Source: Anaerolineaceae bacterium
GTDB taxonomy: Bacteria; Chloroflexota; Anaerolineae; Aggregatilineales; Phototrophicaceae
Length of the DNA: 64,000 nt
Assembly: GCA_020634165.1 (NCBI GenBank)
Contig: JACKCF010000002.1
Span: 558,001-622,000 of the forward strand
Direction of reading: 5' to 3'
The translations under genes were made by a program, and so were the position numbers. A model generated the notes under the pieces. That model was not told where the DNA came from. It did no database searches and was given only the letters and a program-made list of their open reading frames with translations. Below are positions 50,028 through 57,957 of this stretch, piece after piece; the stretch's first letter is position 1, and every line of letters begins with the position of its first letter.

Positions 50028-50837
50028 ATGCCTATGACCAAACGACTGATTTTTTACCTTATCGGGTTGCTGCTGGCGATTGTGGCCACAGGCTGTGGGT
50101 CGCGCAGTGCACCCATCCCCACCCTGATCGACATTGATGCCAGTTCAACCAGTGTGGTACTCACTCAGAATGCGCCGCCGCTAGGGTTCGATACAGTTGA
50201 ATTCTCGGAAATCGACGCCAATCTGACGCAGCTACCAGGCTGGCATTACGAAGCAGCCCTCTCATTTTCCGGCTATTATGCCCGCACCACGCGCGAGGCC
50301 AATGCCCGTACAACGGCCCAGGTCTGGTACAACCAGGTGGCGTCCTCACGGCGCGTGGTGACGCAGGTAAGCGGCGATTTGCAAGGCAGTGAACAGGATA
50401 CCCGTTACGAAGCCGTTCGCCTCGGTCCCGATGCCTTTTTGCTGCGCGATGGCACCTGCCTGACCAATGCCACAGAAGACGCCGCCTTCGCTGCTGATCT
50501 GAGTGCTGGCAGCCTTCTCGGTGGTGTGCAGACGGCGCGGGTCGCTGCACAAAAGGCGACGATCAACAACGAGCAGGTCTGGCGCTATGCTTTCGCATCA
50601 GAAGATGTTTTGCTGCCCGCGCTCAACCTCGGAGATAATGGAAACATCACCAGTATCAGCGGTGAACTATGGGTGGCGCCAGAGCATAATGTCGTCGTGC
50701 GCTACTATGCCAACATCGATTTTGAGAATGCCTTCCTGCTGGGCAGTAATCTGCCGCTGACTGGAACGATTCTGCTGCGCTATGATCTGTATGATATTGG
50801 TGACGTCCCGAATATCAGTGTGCCCTTTGGTTGCTAA
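50028..50837 (+). CDS. Lipoprotein of unknown function
   Basis: A 269-residue secreted protein with a lipoprotein signal (YLIGLLLAIVATGCGS, lipid-attachment Cys near residue 24). The mature part is beta-rich and contains a region typical of LppX/LprG-like or outer-surface beta-barrel-like folds (YEAVRLGPDAFLLRDG, later NNEQVWRYAFASEDVLLPAL and GELWVAPEHNVVVRYY). I would not assign it a precise family. It overlaps the next gene by one base (TAATG). Confidence 0.7.
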   Translation: MPMTKRLIFYLIGLLLAIVATGCGSRSAPIPTLIDIDASSTSVVLTQNAPPLGFDTVEFSEIDANLTQLPGWHYEAALSFSGYYARTTREANARTTAQVWYNQVASSRRVVTQVSGDLQGSEQDTRYEAVRLGPDAFLLRDGTCLTNATEDAAFAADLSAGSLLGGVQTARVAAQKATINNEQVWRYAFASEDVLLPALNLGDNGNITSISGELWVAPEHNVVVRYYANIDFENAFLLGSNLPLTGTILLRYDLYDIGDVPNISVPFGC

Positions 50838-51796
50838 TGATGAGTGAACTACCGACCCTTGCTGACATCATCCGTGCTGAACACCGCATCCGGCCTTATT
50901 TGCCACCGACGCCTTTAGAAGCCGCGCCAGAGTTGGGCGAAAACGTGTTTCTCAAGCTGGAAAATGCCAATAAGACGCACTCGTTTAAGGTGCGCGGTGC
51001 CCTCAATGCAGTGCTTTCATTGGATGATGACGCCCGTGAAAAAGGCCTGGTTGCAGCCAGTTCCGGCAATCATGCGCAGGGGCTGGCTTATGCGGCCAGT
51101 CTGGTCGATGCCGAGGCAACGATCATGATGCCCAAGCACACCCCGCAGAAGAAGGTCAAAGGGGTACTGCGCTATGGCGCGGAAGCGATCCTCTGCGGCG
51201 ACAACTACGATGAAACGGAAGCGGAAGCGCTGCGCTGGGCAGAAAATGAAGATGTGCCGTTTGTCTCGCCCTATAATGACCCCGACATCATTGCTGGCGC
51301 AGGCACAGTTGGCCTGGAGATCGCGCAGCAGCGGCCCAACATAGCGCGGGTGGTCGTTCCACTGAGCGGTGGGGGCCTGTTAAGCGGTGTCGCGCTGGCG
51401 ATTGATGCCCTGTGCCCGACTGCCGAAATTATCGGTGTCAACGCGGAATCCGCACCTGCTTTTTACAATCTGCGCAATGGCACCAATCTGCCCCAGAACT
51501 GGGACACCCTCGCGGAGGCCCTTTCTGGTGATATTGAAGAAGGTAGCATCACCATTCCATTGATAGAAAAACTGGTCGATGACATCGTGCTGGTGAGTGA
51601 AGCCCAGATTGCTGCGGCCATGAGGTGGATGCTATCGGTGCAGGGTTGGCTGGTTGAGGGCGGTGGCGCGGTCGGCGTGGCGGCGATAATGCACAACATC
51701 ATCCCCAATGATGGCAAAGAAACGGTGATTGTCGTCAGTGGCGGCAGTCTTGATCTGTCTACATTGCAGCGGGTACTGGCTTCATCAGACGATTAA
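50837..51796 (+). CDS. PLP-dependent threonine/serine dehydratase or racemase
   Basis: A 319-residue fold-type II PLP enzyme. The Schiff-base lysine is in THSFKVRGA (Lys51), followed by SSGNHAQGLAYAA. The phosphate-binding glycine loop is PLSGGGLLSG. VSGGSLDL near the end is the pyridine-ring serine region. It is short, with no ACT domain, so it belongs to the catabolic threonine dehydratase/serine racemase-like group. Products would be 2-oxobutyrate or pyruvate with ammonia. The start ATG overlaps the stop of the lipoprotein gene. Confidence 0.85.
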   Translation: MMSELPTLADIIRAEHRIRPYLPPTPLEAAPELGENVFLKLENANKTHSFKVRGALNAVLSLDDDAREKGLVAASSGNHAQGLAYAASLVDAEATIMMPKHTPQKKVKGVLRYGAEAILCGDNYDETEAEALRWAENEDVPFVSPYNDPDIIAGAGTVGLEIAQQRPNIARVVVPLSGGGLLSGVALAIDALCPTAEIIGVNAESAPAFYNLRNGTNLPQNWDTLAEALSGDIEEGSITIPLIEKLVDDIVLVSEAQIAAAMRWMLSVQGWLVEGGGAVGVAAIMHNIIPNDGKETVIVVSGGSLDLSTLQRVLASSDD

Positions 51797-52380
51797 ATCT
51801 GCTGCTGCAAATATTCCTCTCGTAGCAAACCAAAGTAGAACTCGCCGCAGCGCTGGCCATTGGCCATCGTGATATTTTGCCGCAGATGGCCTTCTTCCAC
51901 GAAGCCGCAGCGTCGGGCGACCTGGGCACTGCGCGGGTTGGCATCACTGCAATGCAGGATTACCCGCTGGGCTTGCAGATGGTCGAAGATGAACGCCAGC
52001 GCGCCTTTGACTGCTTCCGTGACATAGCCCATCCCTTCGTGATCGACATCGACGAAGTAGCCCACTATGAATTCGCCCACATCCCAGTTGGTCGCACCGA
52101 TGTAGATTTGTGCGGCGAATGCGCCATCCTGACGATCAAATGCACCCAGGAAGAACTGCTGCCGAAACTCCCATTTGGCTGCAAACTCACGGACCAGATT
52201 TTCGGCCTCGTATTCGGATTGCAGGGAGCGGACAGGGTTGTGAGCCTCAAACGGAAAGAGATGGTCGCGATTGCGCTGCGCCATCTCCCAGTACATCGGG
52301 CCATCCCCGTCACGATAAGCGCGCACGATCAGGCGCTCAGTTGGATAAGATTCTGGAATATCGAGCAGCATGCGATACAT
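51793..52380 (-). CDS. GNAT acetyltransferase, RimJ/RimL type
   Basis: A 195-residue acetyltransferase. N-terminal TERLIVRAYRDGDGPMYWEM and the central GYFVDVDHEGMGYVTEAVKG (acetyl-CoA loop) followed by LIDHLQAQ-like text and CSDANPRSAQVARRCGFVEE fit the RimJ/RimL group, which acetylates protein N-termini or small amines. The gene converges on the dehydratase gene, and the two stop codons overlap (TTAA). Confidence 0.88.
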   Translation of the reverse strand: MYRMLLDIPESYPTERLIVRAYRDGDGPMYWEMAQRNRDHLFPFEAHNPVRSLQSEYEAENLVREFAAKWEFRQQFFLGAFDRQDGAFAAQIYIGATNWDVGEFIVGYFVDVDHEGMGYVTEAVKGALAFIFDHLQAQRVILHCSDANPRSAQVARRCGFVEEGHLRQNITMANGQRCGEFYFGLLREEYLQQQI

Positions 52381-52391
52381 TTGCGGACCTA

Positions 52392-52568
52392 ATGAGTAGC
52401 GATTATGCCCCCAGTATAGCCAGATCAGCCCAAGCTGAGAGTGACGATGTTCCTGATCTGTTTGCGGATGAGCCTGTGGAATGGGGCATTAAAACAGAAA
52501 ACACAGCTTGTCGCTGTGCTTTCTTGGAGATGTTCACGTGGGGGATTGTGACATCTGTGTCGGAATAG
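52392..52568 (+). CDS. Possible small acidic protein
   Basis: A 58-codon frame. The first half (MSSDYAPSIARSAQAESDDV, then PDLFADEPVEWG) looks like a small acidic protein, while the second half is atypical and contains a hairpin (CACAGC/GCTGTG, 52502-52518). There is no good ribosome-binding site. It could be a real short gene or a chance frame. Confidence 0.25.
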   Translation: MSSDYAPSIARSAQAESDDVPDLFADEPVEWGIKTENTACRCAFLEMFTWGIVTSVSE

Positions 52569-52784
52569 CCTGGCAACTACCATTCCAATATAAGATTAGG
52601 GCCAAAGCCCGTTTATCACATCCGCTAGGTGGATAGGTCAGGTGGCTAGTTCAGGGGTAGTGACACAGAAAGACGCTTAAGACAACAGCAGCAATAACAT
52701 TTGTCAATAATATATCAAGGTTTTAAAGGCATAACCTATGCTACCGTAAACCTATCGGAGTGTTCCTGTGTATAGGAGTTTGCA

Positions 52785-53216
52785 ATGCCCGTCACCGTAG
52801 AGAGACTCGAAGGTGAACCTATCCTGATTGCGACATTGACAGGGTATGTCGATTATGAGGATATCAAGAATGTGTATATCTTCAGCAATGAACTAATCAA
52901 CGATGAAGACAAGGAGATCTATCGCATTACCGATACGCGCACAGCGGATTCATCATTTAGCGAGATGATTAAGTCAATCCAACGGGCAACCCAGGAGTTG
53001 CCTGGTTCAGCGACAGATAAGCGTATTCAGGTGGTATTTGTTGGTACCACGTCCTGGATTCAGTTTTATCGCAATGCCCTACAGAAGCGCGGTATTGAAA
53101 TCGCAGCGTTTTTGGAGATGGAACGCGCCCTGGAAGCGGTCCGCCTGATGATCGCCAATGACAAGGTTGTCGCGGATATTTCCGAAGAGAATGGGTCCGT
53201 CGATAAGACGGGTTAA
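52785..53216 (+). CDS. STAS-like (SpoIIAA-like) single-domain protein
   Basis: A 143-residue protein whose pattern (VERLEGEPILIATLTGYVDY, then DKEIYRITDTRTADSSFSEM and IQVVFVGTTSWIQFYRNALQ) suggests a STAS/SpoIIAA-like alpha/beta fold. Such proteins in this phylum are often small signalling or protein-interaction modules. No catalytic residues are evident. ATAGGAG lies seven bases before the ATG. A second protein of the same style is encoded at 54629. Confidence 0.5.
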   Translation: MPVTVERLEGEPILIATLTGYVDYEDIKNVYIFSNELINDEDKEIYRITDTRTADSSFSEMIKSIQRATQELPGSATDKRIQVVFVGTTSWIQFYRNALQKRGIEIAAFLEMERALEAVRLMIANDKVVADISEENGSVDKTG

Positions 53217-53267
53217 GTCATGCCACAACGCTGATGATTGCATTGCACTCAGGCTAAAACGCAACCT

Positions 53268-53298
53268 AAAAGGGCCTGCCAACTGGCAAGCCCTTTTT
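53268..53298. terminator. Terminator between convergent genes
   Basis: AAAAGGGC-TGCC pairs with GGCA-GCCCTTTT around a short loop, flanked by A and T runs. It separates the STAS-like gene from the PA14-SH3 gene. Confidence 0.8.
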
Positions 53299-53321
53299 AA
53301 TGTCTATCTGTCGCGGTTCGG

Positions 53322-54362
53322 TCAGCCTGTGATCGGCACGTTGTTAATATCACCCTCGACGATCTTCAGGAAGCCCGTATAGACCCAGCCGATGGTGCCT
53401 TTCCACAAGACCTGATACCAATCCCCTGCTGCGGTCCGACCGACAACGGGTAAGAAACTGCCCCAGGTAATGCGGCCTGTCTGTTCAGACATGAGGTCTG
53501 GCGCGCCACGCATGCGCATTCCGGCACGTGCCTGGACTAGTACACCCGTATCGTTATAGCCTGCGGGCAGACCATACAACGTGGTCGCTGTTCTGATAGG
53601 TGCCGTAAATTCGTTGAAGTTGAAGTACAGGTAGTAGCCATAGGCCCAGCCAGTACGTCCACCCAGGTCCAGCAGGAACCAGCTTGCATCATCGTTGCGA
53701 CCAACAACACGGTAAGTCTGGCCTCGGAAGATGCGGTCGAAGCGATTGCCACCTAATGAAGGCGCGTCGCGGATATTCAACACGCTGGCACGGATGACAG
53801 TCGCGGTCAGCGAACCAGGTGGGATCGGTGGCAGACCCGTAGCAGTTGGTGTGGGTGATGGGCCAGGGGTACCCGTTTGGGCGACACTGATCGGCTCCCA
53901 GAAGAACTGAACCGTCGCATTGCCTGTACGATCTACATATTCGATGACAATCGATGTTTCGTTAGTTGTCGTGATGGTGAAATCGGCTGTTTGCGTTTGC
54001 TGTGTGCCGATATTGCCATAGAAGTCCATAATGAGGGTGCCATTGATGATCGCACGGGCGCCATCATCGGCTGTCAGGTAAAAACGATAGGTGCCCGGCA
54101 GCAAAAACTCGCCTGTGCGCCAGCGAATGCTGAAGTTATCCTCTGGCAGGAAGCCTGGCAGCGGGCTGGCCGCCCATACGAAGTTCACCTGCTGGTCAAT
54201 ACGTGAAAATGCGGGTGAGCCACTCAGGTCAGCATTGGCATAATATTCACCAATCCAGTTTGTCCCGAAGAATTGGGCCTGCGTCACAGTGGCAGAAAGC
54301 AATAGCATGAGCGCCATTGTCAGCACCAGTGCAGGCAATAAAAATCGTCTTGTGGTCCTCAT
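53322..54362 (-). CDS. Secreted PA14-like and SH3-domain protein
   Basis: A 346-residue secreted protein. Signal peptide about residues 1-30 (FLLPALVLTMALMLLLSATV). Residues about 35-165 form a PA14-like beta domain (GEYYANADLSGSPAFSRIDQ, then IRWRTGEFLLPGTYRFYLTA and DDGARAIINGTLI, the usual carbohydrate- or ligand-binding strands). A Pro/Thr linker (GTPGPSPTPTATG) joins two bacterial SH3 repeats (about 190-260 and 275-346). It is likely an adhesion or cell-surface module. GGGAGAC lies eight bases before the ATG at 54362. Confidence 0.8.
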   Translation of the reverse strand: MRTTRRFLLPALVLTMALMLLLSATVTQAQFFGTNWIGEYYANADLSGSPAFSRIDQQVNFVWAASPLPGFLPEDNFSIRWRTGEFLLPGTYRFYLTADDGARAIINGTLIMDFYGNIGTQQTQTADFTITTTNETSIVIEYVDRTGNATVQFFWEPISVAQTGTPGPSPTPTATGLPPIPPGSLTATVIRASVLNIRDAPSLGGNRFDRIFRGQTYRVVGRNDDASWFLLDLGGRTGWAYGYYLYFNFNEFTAPIRTATTLYGLPAGYNDTGVLVQARAGMRMRGAPDLMSEQTGRITWGSFLPVVGRTAAGDWYQVLWKGTIGWVYTGFLKIVEGDINNVPITG

Positions 54363-54628
54363 GAAAGCTGTCTCCCTGCCAAGCGGGTGAAAGTGCCCCT
54401 GGTTCGCATGCAGCTTGGTACTGATGCCGACCCAAAAACACAACCGTTGTTACGACAACGCCAATATCAACACCGTTAGTATACCACTGTGCAGCATTTC
54501 GACACCCTTATTATGGGGCAGGAATAGGAGTAATGGGCTAGTCGTAAGGGGTCAAGTTGGCCGCCCTGGCCCCAGGAACAAGCCTGGAGGCGAATTCAGG
54601 GCGCTTGGAGAGGATACGAAGGAGCGAT

Positions 54629-55033
54629 TTACTGGCAGGATGCCCGGTCATATTGGGCGGTTGTCACTTCTTCAAGGAATTTCATCGCTTCTGCAAAAGT
54701 GCAGCAAGTATGAACGCGACTTTTGAGCCTGGGATGCATATTCAGGACAGTCTGGCTGACCATCTGCATAGACGGGTCCATCCCCACCAGGATCATCATG
54801 TTCAGGTTGTTCAACAGTTTGCGGGCAATCTGGCTCAGTTCGTTGATGCCATTGCGCGGCACGCGGAAGCTGTCTGCAAAGTTGAAAATCAGATTGATGG
54901 GATGTGGCGCATTGTCCAATAGGTCGCCAATATTTTCTGCTGCCTGGTGCAAATCTTCCCAGGTCCAGTAACCCATAAACTGAAAAATATAGAGTGTTTG
55001 CTGGTCATCGCCCCAGCCACAACGGATGGGCAT
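54629..55033 (-). CDS. STAS-like single-domain protein
   Basis: A 134-residue cytoplasmic protein, PIRCGWGDDQQTLYIFQFMG at the N-terminus, then YWTWEDLHQAAENIGDLLDN and INLIFNFADSFRVPRNGINE. The strand-helix order resembles the STAS/SpoIIAA fold, and it is similar in length and layout to the protein at 52785. The function is unknown. It might take part in signalling, but no partner kinase is nearby. Confidence 0.5.
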   Translation of the reverse strand: MPIRCGWGDDQQTLYIFQFMGYWTWEDLHQAAENIGDLLDNAPHPINLIFNFADSFRVPRNGINELSQIARKLLNNLNMMILVGMDPSMQMVSQTVLNMHPRLKSRVHTCCTFAEAMKFLEEVTTAQYDRASCQ

Positions 55034-55147
55034 AAAAACGAGTCCTTGTGTTGCATTATCGACTTAAATCTAATTATAACGATTTGTTACACAAAGACCG
55101 TTGAGGATTACGAATTGTTAAGAGGTTTTCACATTCAACATATAGTC

Positions 55148-55178
55148 AAAAAAGGCGTGGACTTGTGAGTACCACGCC
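55148..55178 (-). terminator. Terminator after the tandem SnoaL gene
   Basis: GGCGTGG pairs with CCACGCC and is followed on the minus strand by TTTTTT. It lies 49 bases past the stop at 55227. Confidence 0.8.
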
Positions 55179-55226
55179 CGACAATATTCAATTGCTGATG
55201 ATTCGTTACTCAATAGCCAGTGATGG

Positions 55227-56177
55227 TTAGCTTTCAGCGTCTTCCATGGCAGCCATTTGCTGGCTCATACCAAATGCGTCGTACAGCCACCACTCTTCAA
55301 CGATCTTGCCGTCTTCAATGCGATCAACATTCAGGCCACCAATGACGACCTGGTCTTCGATAAAGGTCAGTGTGAACATGTAGACAACGAGATCACCCTC
55401 TGCGAAGTAGGTGATGTCAGTAGCTTGATGATCGGGGAAATTGGTCTGGATATCGAGCATCATGTCTACGGCTTCATCGACTGTCAGGTCCGCATCCATA
55501 TCATGGATGACAGCGTCATCGGCGAAGCCAGCGAAGAATCCTGGTACATCATGCGCATTGATCTTTTCAACGAGGCCAGCCACCATCACTTTGTTTTCTT
55601 CCGGTGATGTTGATGTCTCGCCCAGCGCGATATCCCAGGCCACATCGGGCAGCACTTCATCTTCCGTTGGCATGAAGCCCATTTGTAGCATGAACGGTGT
55701 CGCATCATAGAGAACCCATGCTTCGGTGATTTTGTCGTCTGCAAAGTGGAAGATTTCTACGCCATTGACACGAACCATTTCGCCCGTTGGTGGCTGTCCA
55801 TTAAACTCATTTTCGAATATACCGCCCCAGTTGTCATCGACAACCAGATAATCACCATCGACAAGCAAGATGTGATGCTCCATTGTGTACGCAGGTGCCC
55901 ATGAATTGGACCCCATTATCCAATATTGAACATAGTCCTCACGGTTTTGAGGTGGATACCCCCAGGAATACATAGTGAAGTCATCGGCAAGAACCTCATC
56001 GACAATATCGTAATTCCATCCTTGCCACAGTTCCTTGTCAAAACGTTCCCACACAGCAATCATCGCATCACGATCCATGCCCGCATCAGTCTCTGTATCC
56101 TGGGCGAACAACGACATTGGCAGTACCATAAGCAACAGAACTGCCACAATTAGTACAAATCGGCAACGATTCAACAT
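55227..56177 (-). CDS. Secreted protein with two SnoaL/NTF2-like domains
   Basis: A 316-residue secreted protein. Signal peptide about residues 1-25 (MLNRCRFVLIVAVLLLMVLP, cleaved after FAQ). Two related NTF2-like domains follow, about residues 30-170 (DAMIAVWERFDKELWQGWNY; GVEIFHFADDKITEAWVLYD) and 185-310 (VAGLVEKINAHDVPGFFAGF; NVDRIEDGKIVEEWWLYDAF). Internal duplication is evident from the repeated W-x-LYD end. A predicted polyketide-cyclase/ester-type fold, with no reaction assigned. GGAGG lies eight bases before the ATG at 56177. Longer frames upstream lack a start signal. Confidence 0.75.
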   Translation of the reverse strand: MLNRCRFVLIVAVLLLMVLPMSLFAQDTETDAGMDRDAMIAVWERFDKELWQGWNYDIVDEVLADDFTMYSWGYPPQNREDYVQYWIMGSNSWAPAYTMEHHILLVDGDYLVVDDNWGGIFENEFNGQPPTGEMVRVNGVEIFHFADDKITEAWVLYDATPFMLQMGFMPTEDEVLPDVAWDIALGETSTSPEENKVMVAGLVEKINAHDVPGFFAGFADDAVIHDMDADLTVDEAVDMMLDIQTNFPDHQATDITYFAEGDLVVYMFTLTFIEDQVVIGGLNVDRIEDGKIVEEWWLYDAFGMSQQMAAMEDAES

Positions 56178-56438
56178 CCTAACAACCTCCCTGTAGTCTC
56201 TGATTGACCGACTGGAGAGAGGGCACCCTATAGCGCTGTTGTGTGTGGATGTACCTGAACTTACAGGGTATCCCTGAGTCCATTTGCTTGTTGGTTGCAT
56301 CCTTTTCGCACAGAGAGGCATGAGGTAGATGCGAACAGCCGGAATGGAGAATCGTGGTGCCGTGTACAGTGGCCAGGAAGTAGCGAGGATAACTGTATGC
56401 GGTAGAGCGCCAACAAACGCTCGATCAAAAGCATTAAA
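56178..56438. other. Intergenic, no gene seen
   Basis: The left part of the 391-base gap between the divergent tandem-SnoaL and oxidoreductase genes. No convincing frame is present. The right part of the gap holds an inverted repeat and a Crp/Fnr-like site, listed separately. Confidence 0.6.
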
Positions 56439-56476
56439 TGGCATGCTTACTTTCAGTATAGGAAGAAAGCATGCCA
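56439..56476. repeat. Inverted repeat next to a Crp/Fnr-like site
   Basis: TGGCATGCTT and AAGCATGCCA are perfect arms around an 18-base centre with further partial pairing (CTTTC with GGAAG). It resembles the GGCATGC palindromes of the window but has a longer loop. It ends seven bases before the site at 56483. Confidence 0.5.
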
Positions 56477-56482
56477 TAATAT

Positions 56483-56498
56483 AGTGATAAATATCACA
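56483..56498. promoter_or_regulatory. Crp/Fnr-like site upstream of FAD oxidoreductase gene
   Basis: AGTGATAAATATCACA fits GTGA-N6-TCAC and lies about 78 bases before the oxidoreductase start at 56569, a usual activator distance. Confidence 0.5.
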
Positions 56499-56568
56499 AT
56501 CGATTAACAGCACCTATTTATAATGTGCGCAAATTTAGCCAACTTATTTACAGAAAACGAGCAGGCAG

Positions 56569-57714
56569 ATGACTGTTTCCCATTGGCAGACCGATTTCCC
56601 AAGACCGACTGAAGAGGTGGACGTATTGGTGGTTGGCGCGGGGTTGATTGGCTGTGCGGCGGCCTACTTCGCCCATGAGGCCGGGCATGATGTCACCATC
56701 GTCGATGCGCGTGATATGGCGCATGGTGCCAGTGGCCGTAACGCTGGTTTCATGATTACCGGACTGGATAGCTACTATCATCGGGCTGTGGAGCGCTACG
56801 GCGAAGCAATCGTCCGCGAAATGTGGGACCTGTCTAAGCGCAGTATCGCGTTCTGGCGCGAGATTGTACAAAAGGCGGGTGATGTTCCGTTTGAAGCGTG
56901 CGGGTCATTCTTACTGGCGGAAAGCAAAGAAGAAGCGGCGGAGTTAGCCCAGGCAGCCAAAGCCCTGGAATCGGCTGGATTCCCTGCCATTTACCACGAT
57001 CACGATCCGCTGGGGCGTGGCTATTATGCCGCAATCGAGCAGCCGGACGATGGCGCTGTGCAGCCTGTCGCCCTGACGCGCGCCCTGCTGCGCCTGAGTG
57101 AGGCACGGCTCGTTAGCAGCAATCCAGTGTATGCGATTGCGCAGGATCAGCCGGATATGGTCATGGTCTATGCGGAAAAAGCGATTTATCAGGCGCGGTA
57201 CGTTATGCTGTGTACCAATGCCTATTCGCCTTTCCTCGATGGCTACTTTGAGGGGCGCATTATTCCGACGCGGGCCCAATGCCTGGTAACGGACCCTCTG
57301 CCAGAACGTGTGCTGGAGAGTGTTGGCTACAGTCGCTATGGCTACATGTACTATCGCTGCACCTTCGACAATCGCTTTCTGATCGGTGGCGCGCGTGACC
57401 TGTTCACTGCGGAAGAAGCCAATACCAGCGAAGATCGCCTCAATCCCAATGTGCAGTCGGCGTTGGATGCTTACATGCGCCAATACTTCCCGGATGTGAC
57501 GGTGCCTGTGACGCGGCGTTGGTCGGGTATTATGGGCTTCAGCGTGGATGGACTGCCGCAGGTGGGCACATTACCCGGCAAACCGCGCGTGGCCTATGCC
57601 GTCGGCTTTACCGGGCATGGCATTTCTTTGGGCGCGATGACCGCCCAACGCGGCATCGACCACCTGCTGACCGGAGCCAATCCGGGCGCAGTCGCTGCTG
57701 CACGGCTGGATTGA
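56569..57714 (+). CDS. FAD-dependent oxidoreductase (DAO family)
   Basis: A 381-residue flavoenzyme of the D-amino-acid/glycine/sarcosine oxidase type. The FAD dinucleotide motif is VLVVGAGLIGCAAAYFAHEA (about residues 18-37), followed by the acidic VTIVDARD and GASGRNAGF. The C-terminal FAD segment RRWSGIMGFSVDGLPQVG and GFTGHGISLGAM close the fold. It probably oxidises an N-methyl or D-amino acid. The electron acceptor is not known. It has a Crp/Fnr-like site upstream. Confidence 0.88.
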   Translation: MTVSHWQTDFPRPTEEVDVLVVGAGLIGCAAAYFAHEAGHDVTIVDARDMAHGASGRNAGFMITGLDSYYHRAVERYGEAIVREMWDLSKRSIAFWREIVQKAGDVPFEACGSFLLAESKEEAAELAQAAKALESAGFPAIYHDHDPLGRGYYAAIEQPDDGAVQPVALTRALLRLSEARLVSSNPVYAIAQDQPDMVMVYAEKAIYQARYVMLCTNAYSPFLDGYFEGRIIPTRAQCLVTDPLPERVLESVGYSRYGYMYYRCTFDNRFLIGGARDLFTAEEANTSEDRLNPNVQSALDAYMRQYFPDVTVPVTRRWSGIMGFSVDGLPQVGTLPGKPRVAYAVGFTGHGISLGAMTAQRGIDHLLTGANPGAVAAARLD

Positions 57715-57733
57715 GAAGTAGGAAGGAATCGCG

Positions 57734-57952
57734 ATGCGCGATGAGGAAGTCTGGTTCAGTGAAGATGAATATCCAGACGAGAAAGATATCGCCGAATTTG
57801 GCGATGATTCTCCACCGGATTATGATCCCCTGACGATTGGGTACATCGGCGACGACCGTCCTCGCTTCTGGACGCCTGGGCGCATTGCGCTGCTGATTGT
57901 GGTGCTACTTTTAATTGCTGCGCTCCTGCTGACTTTCGCAAGAGGATTTTAG
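57734..57952 (+). CDS. Small acidic single-pass membrane protein
   Basis: A 72-residue protein, 20 bases after the oxidoreductase gene. The N-terminal 47 residues are acidic (RDEEVWFSEDEYPDEKDIAE, later YIGDDRPRFWTPGR), followed by one transmembrane helix (IALLIVVLLLIAALLLTFAR). AGGAAGGA precedes the ATG. It has clear start and stop signals and a typical tail-anchored layout. The function is unknown. It may be co-transcribed with the oxidoreductase. Confidence 0.65.
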   Translation: MRDEEVWFSEDEYPDEKDIAEFGDDSPPDYDPLTIGYIGDDRPRFWTPGRIALLIVVLLLIAALLLTFARGF

Positions 57953-57957
57953 CGCTC

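Noticed and set aside
56178..56513. N-terminal extension of the tandem SnoaL protein
   Set aside because: The signal peptide starts at 56177 with a good ribosome-binding site, and the extension overlaps promoter elements.
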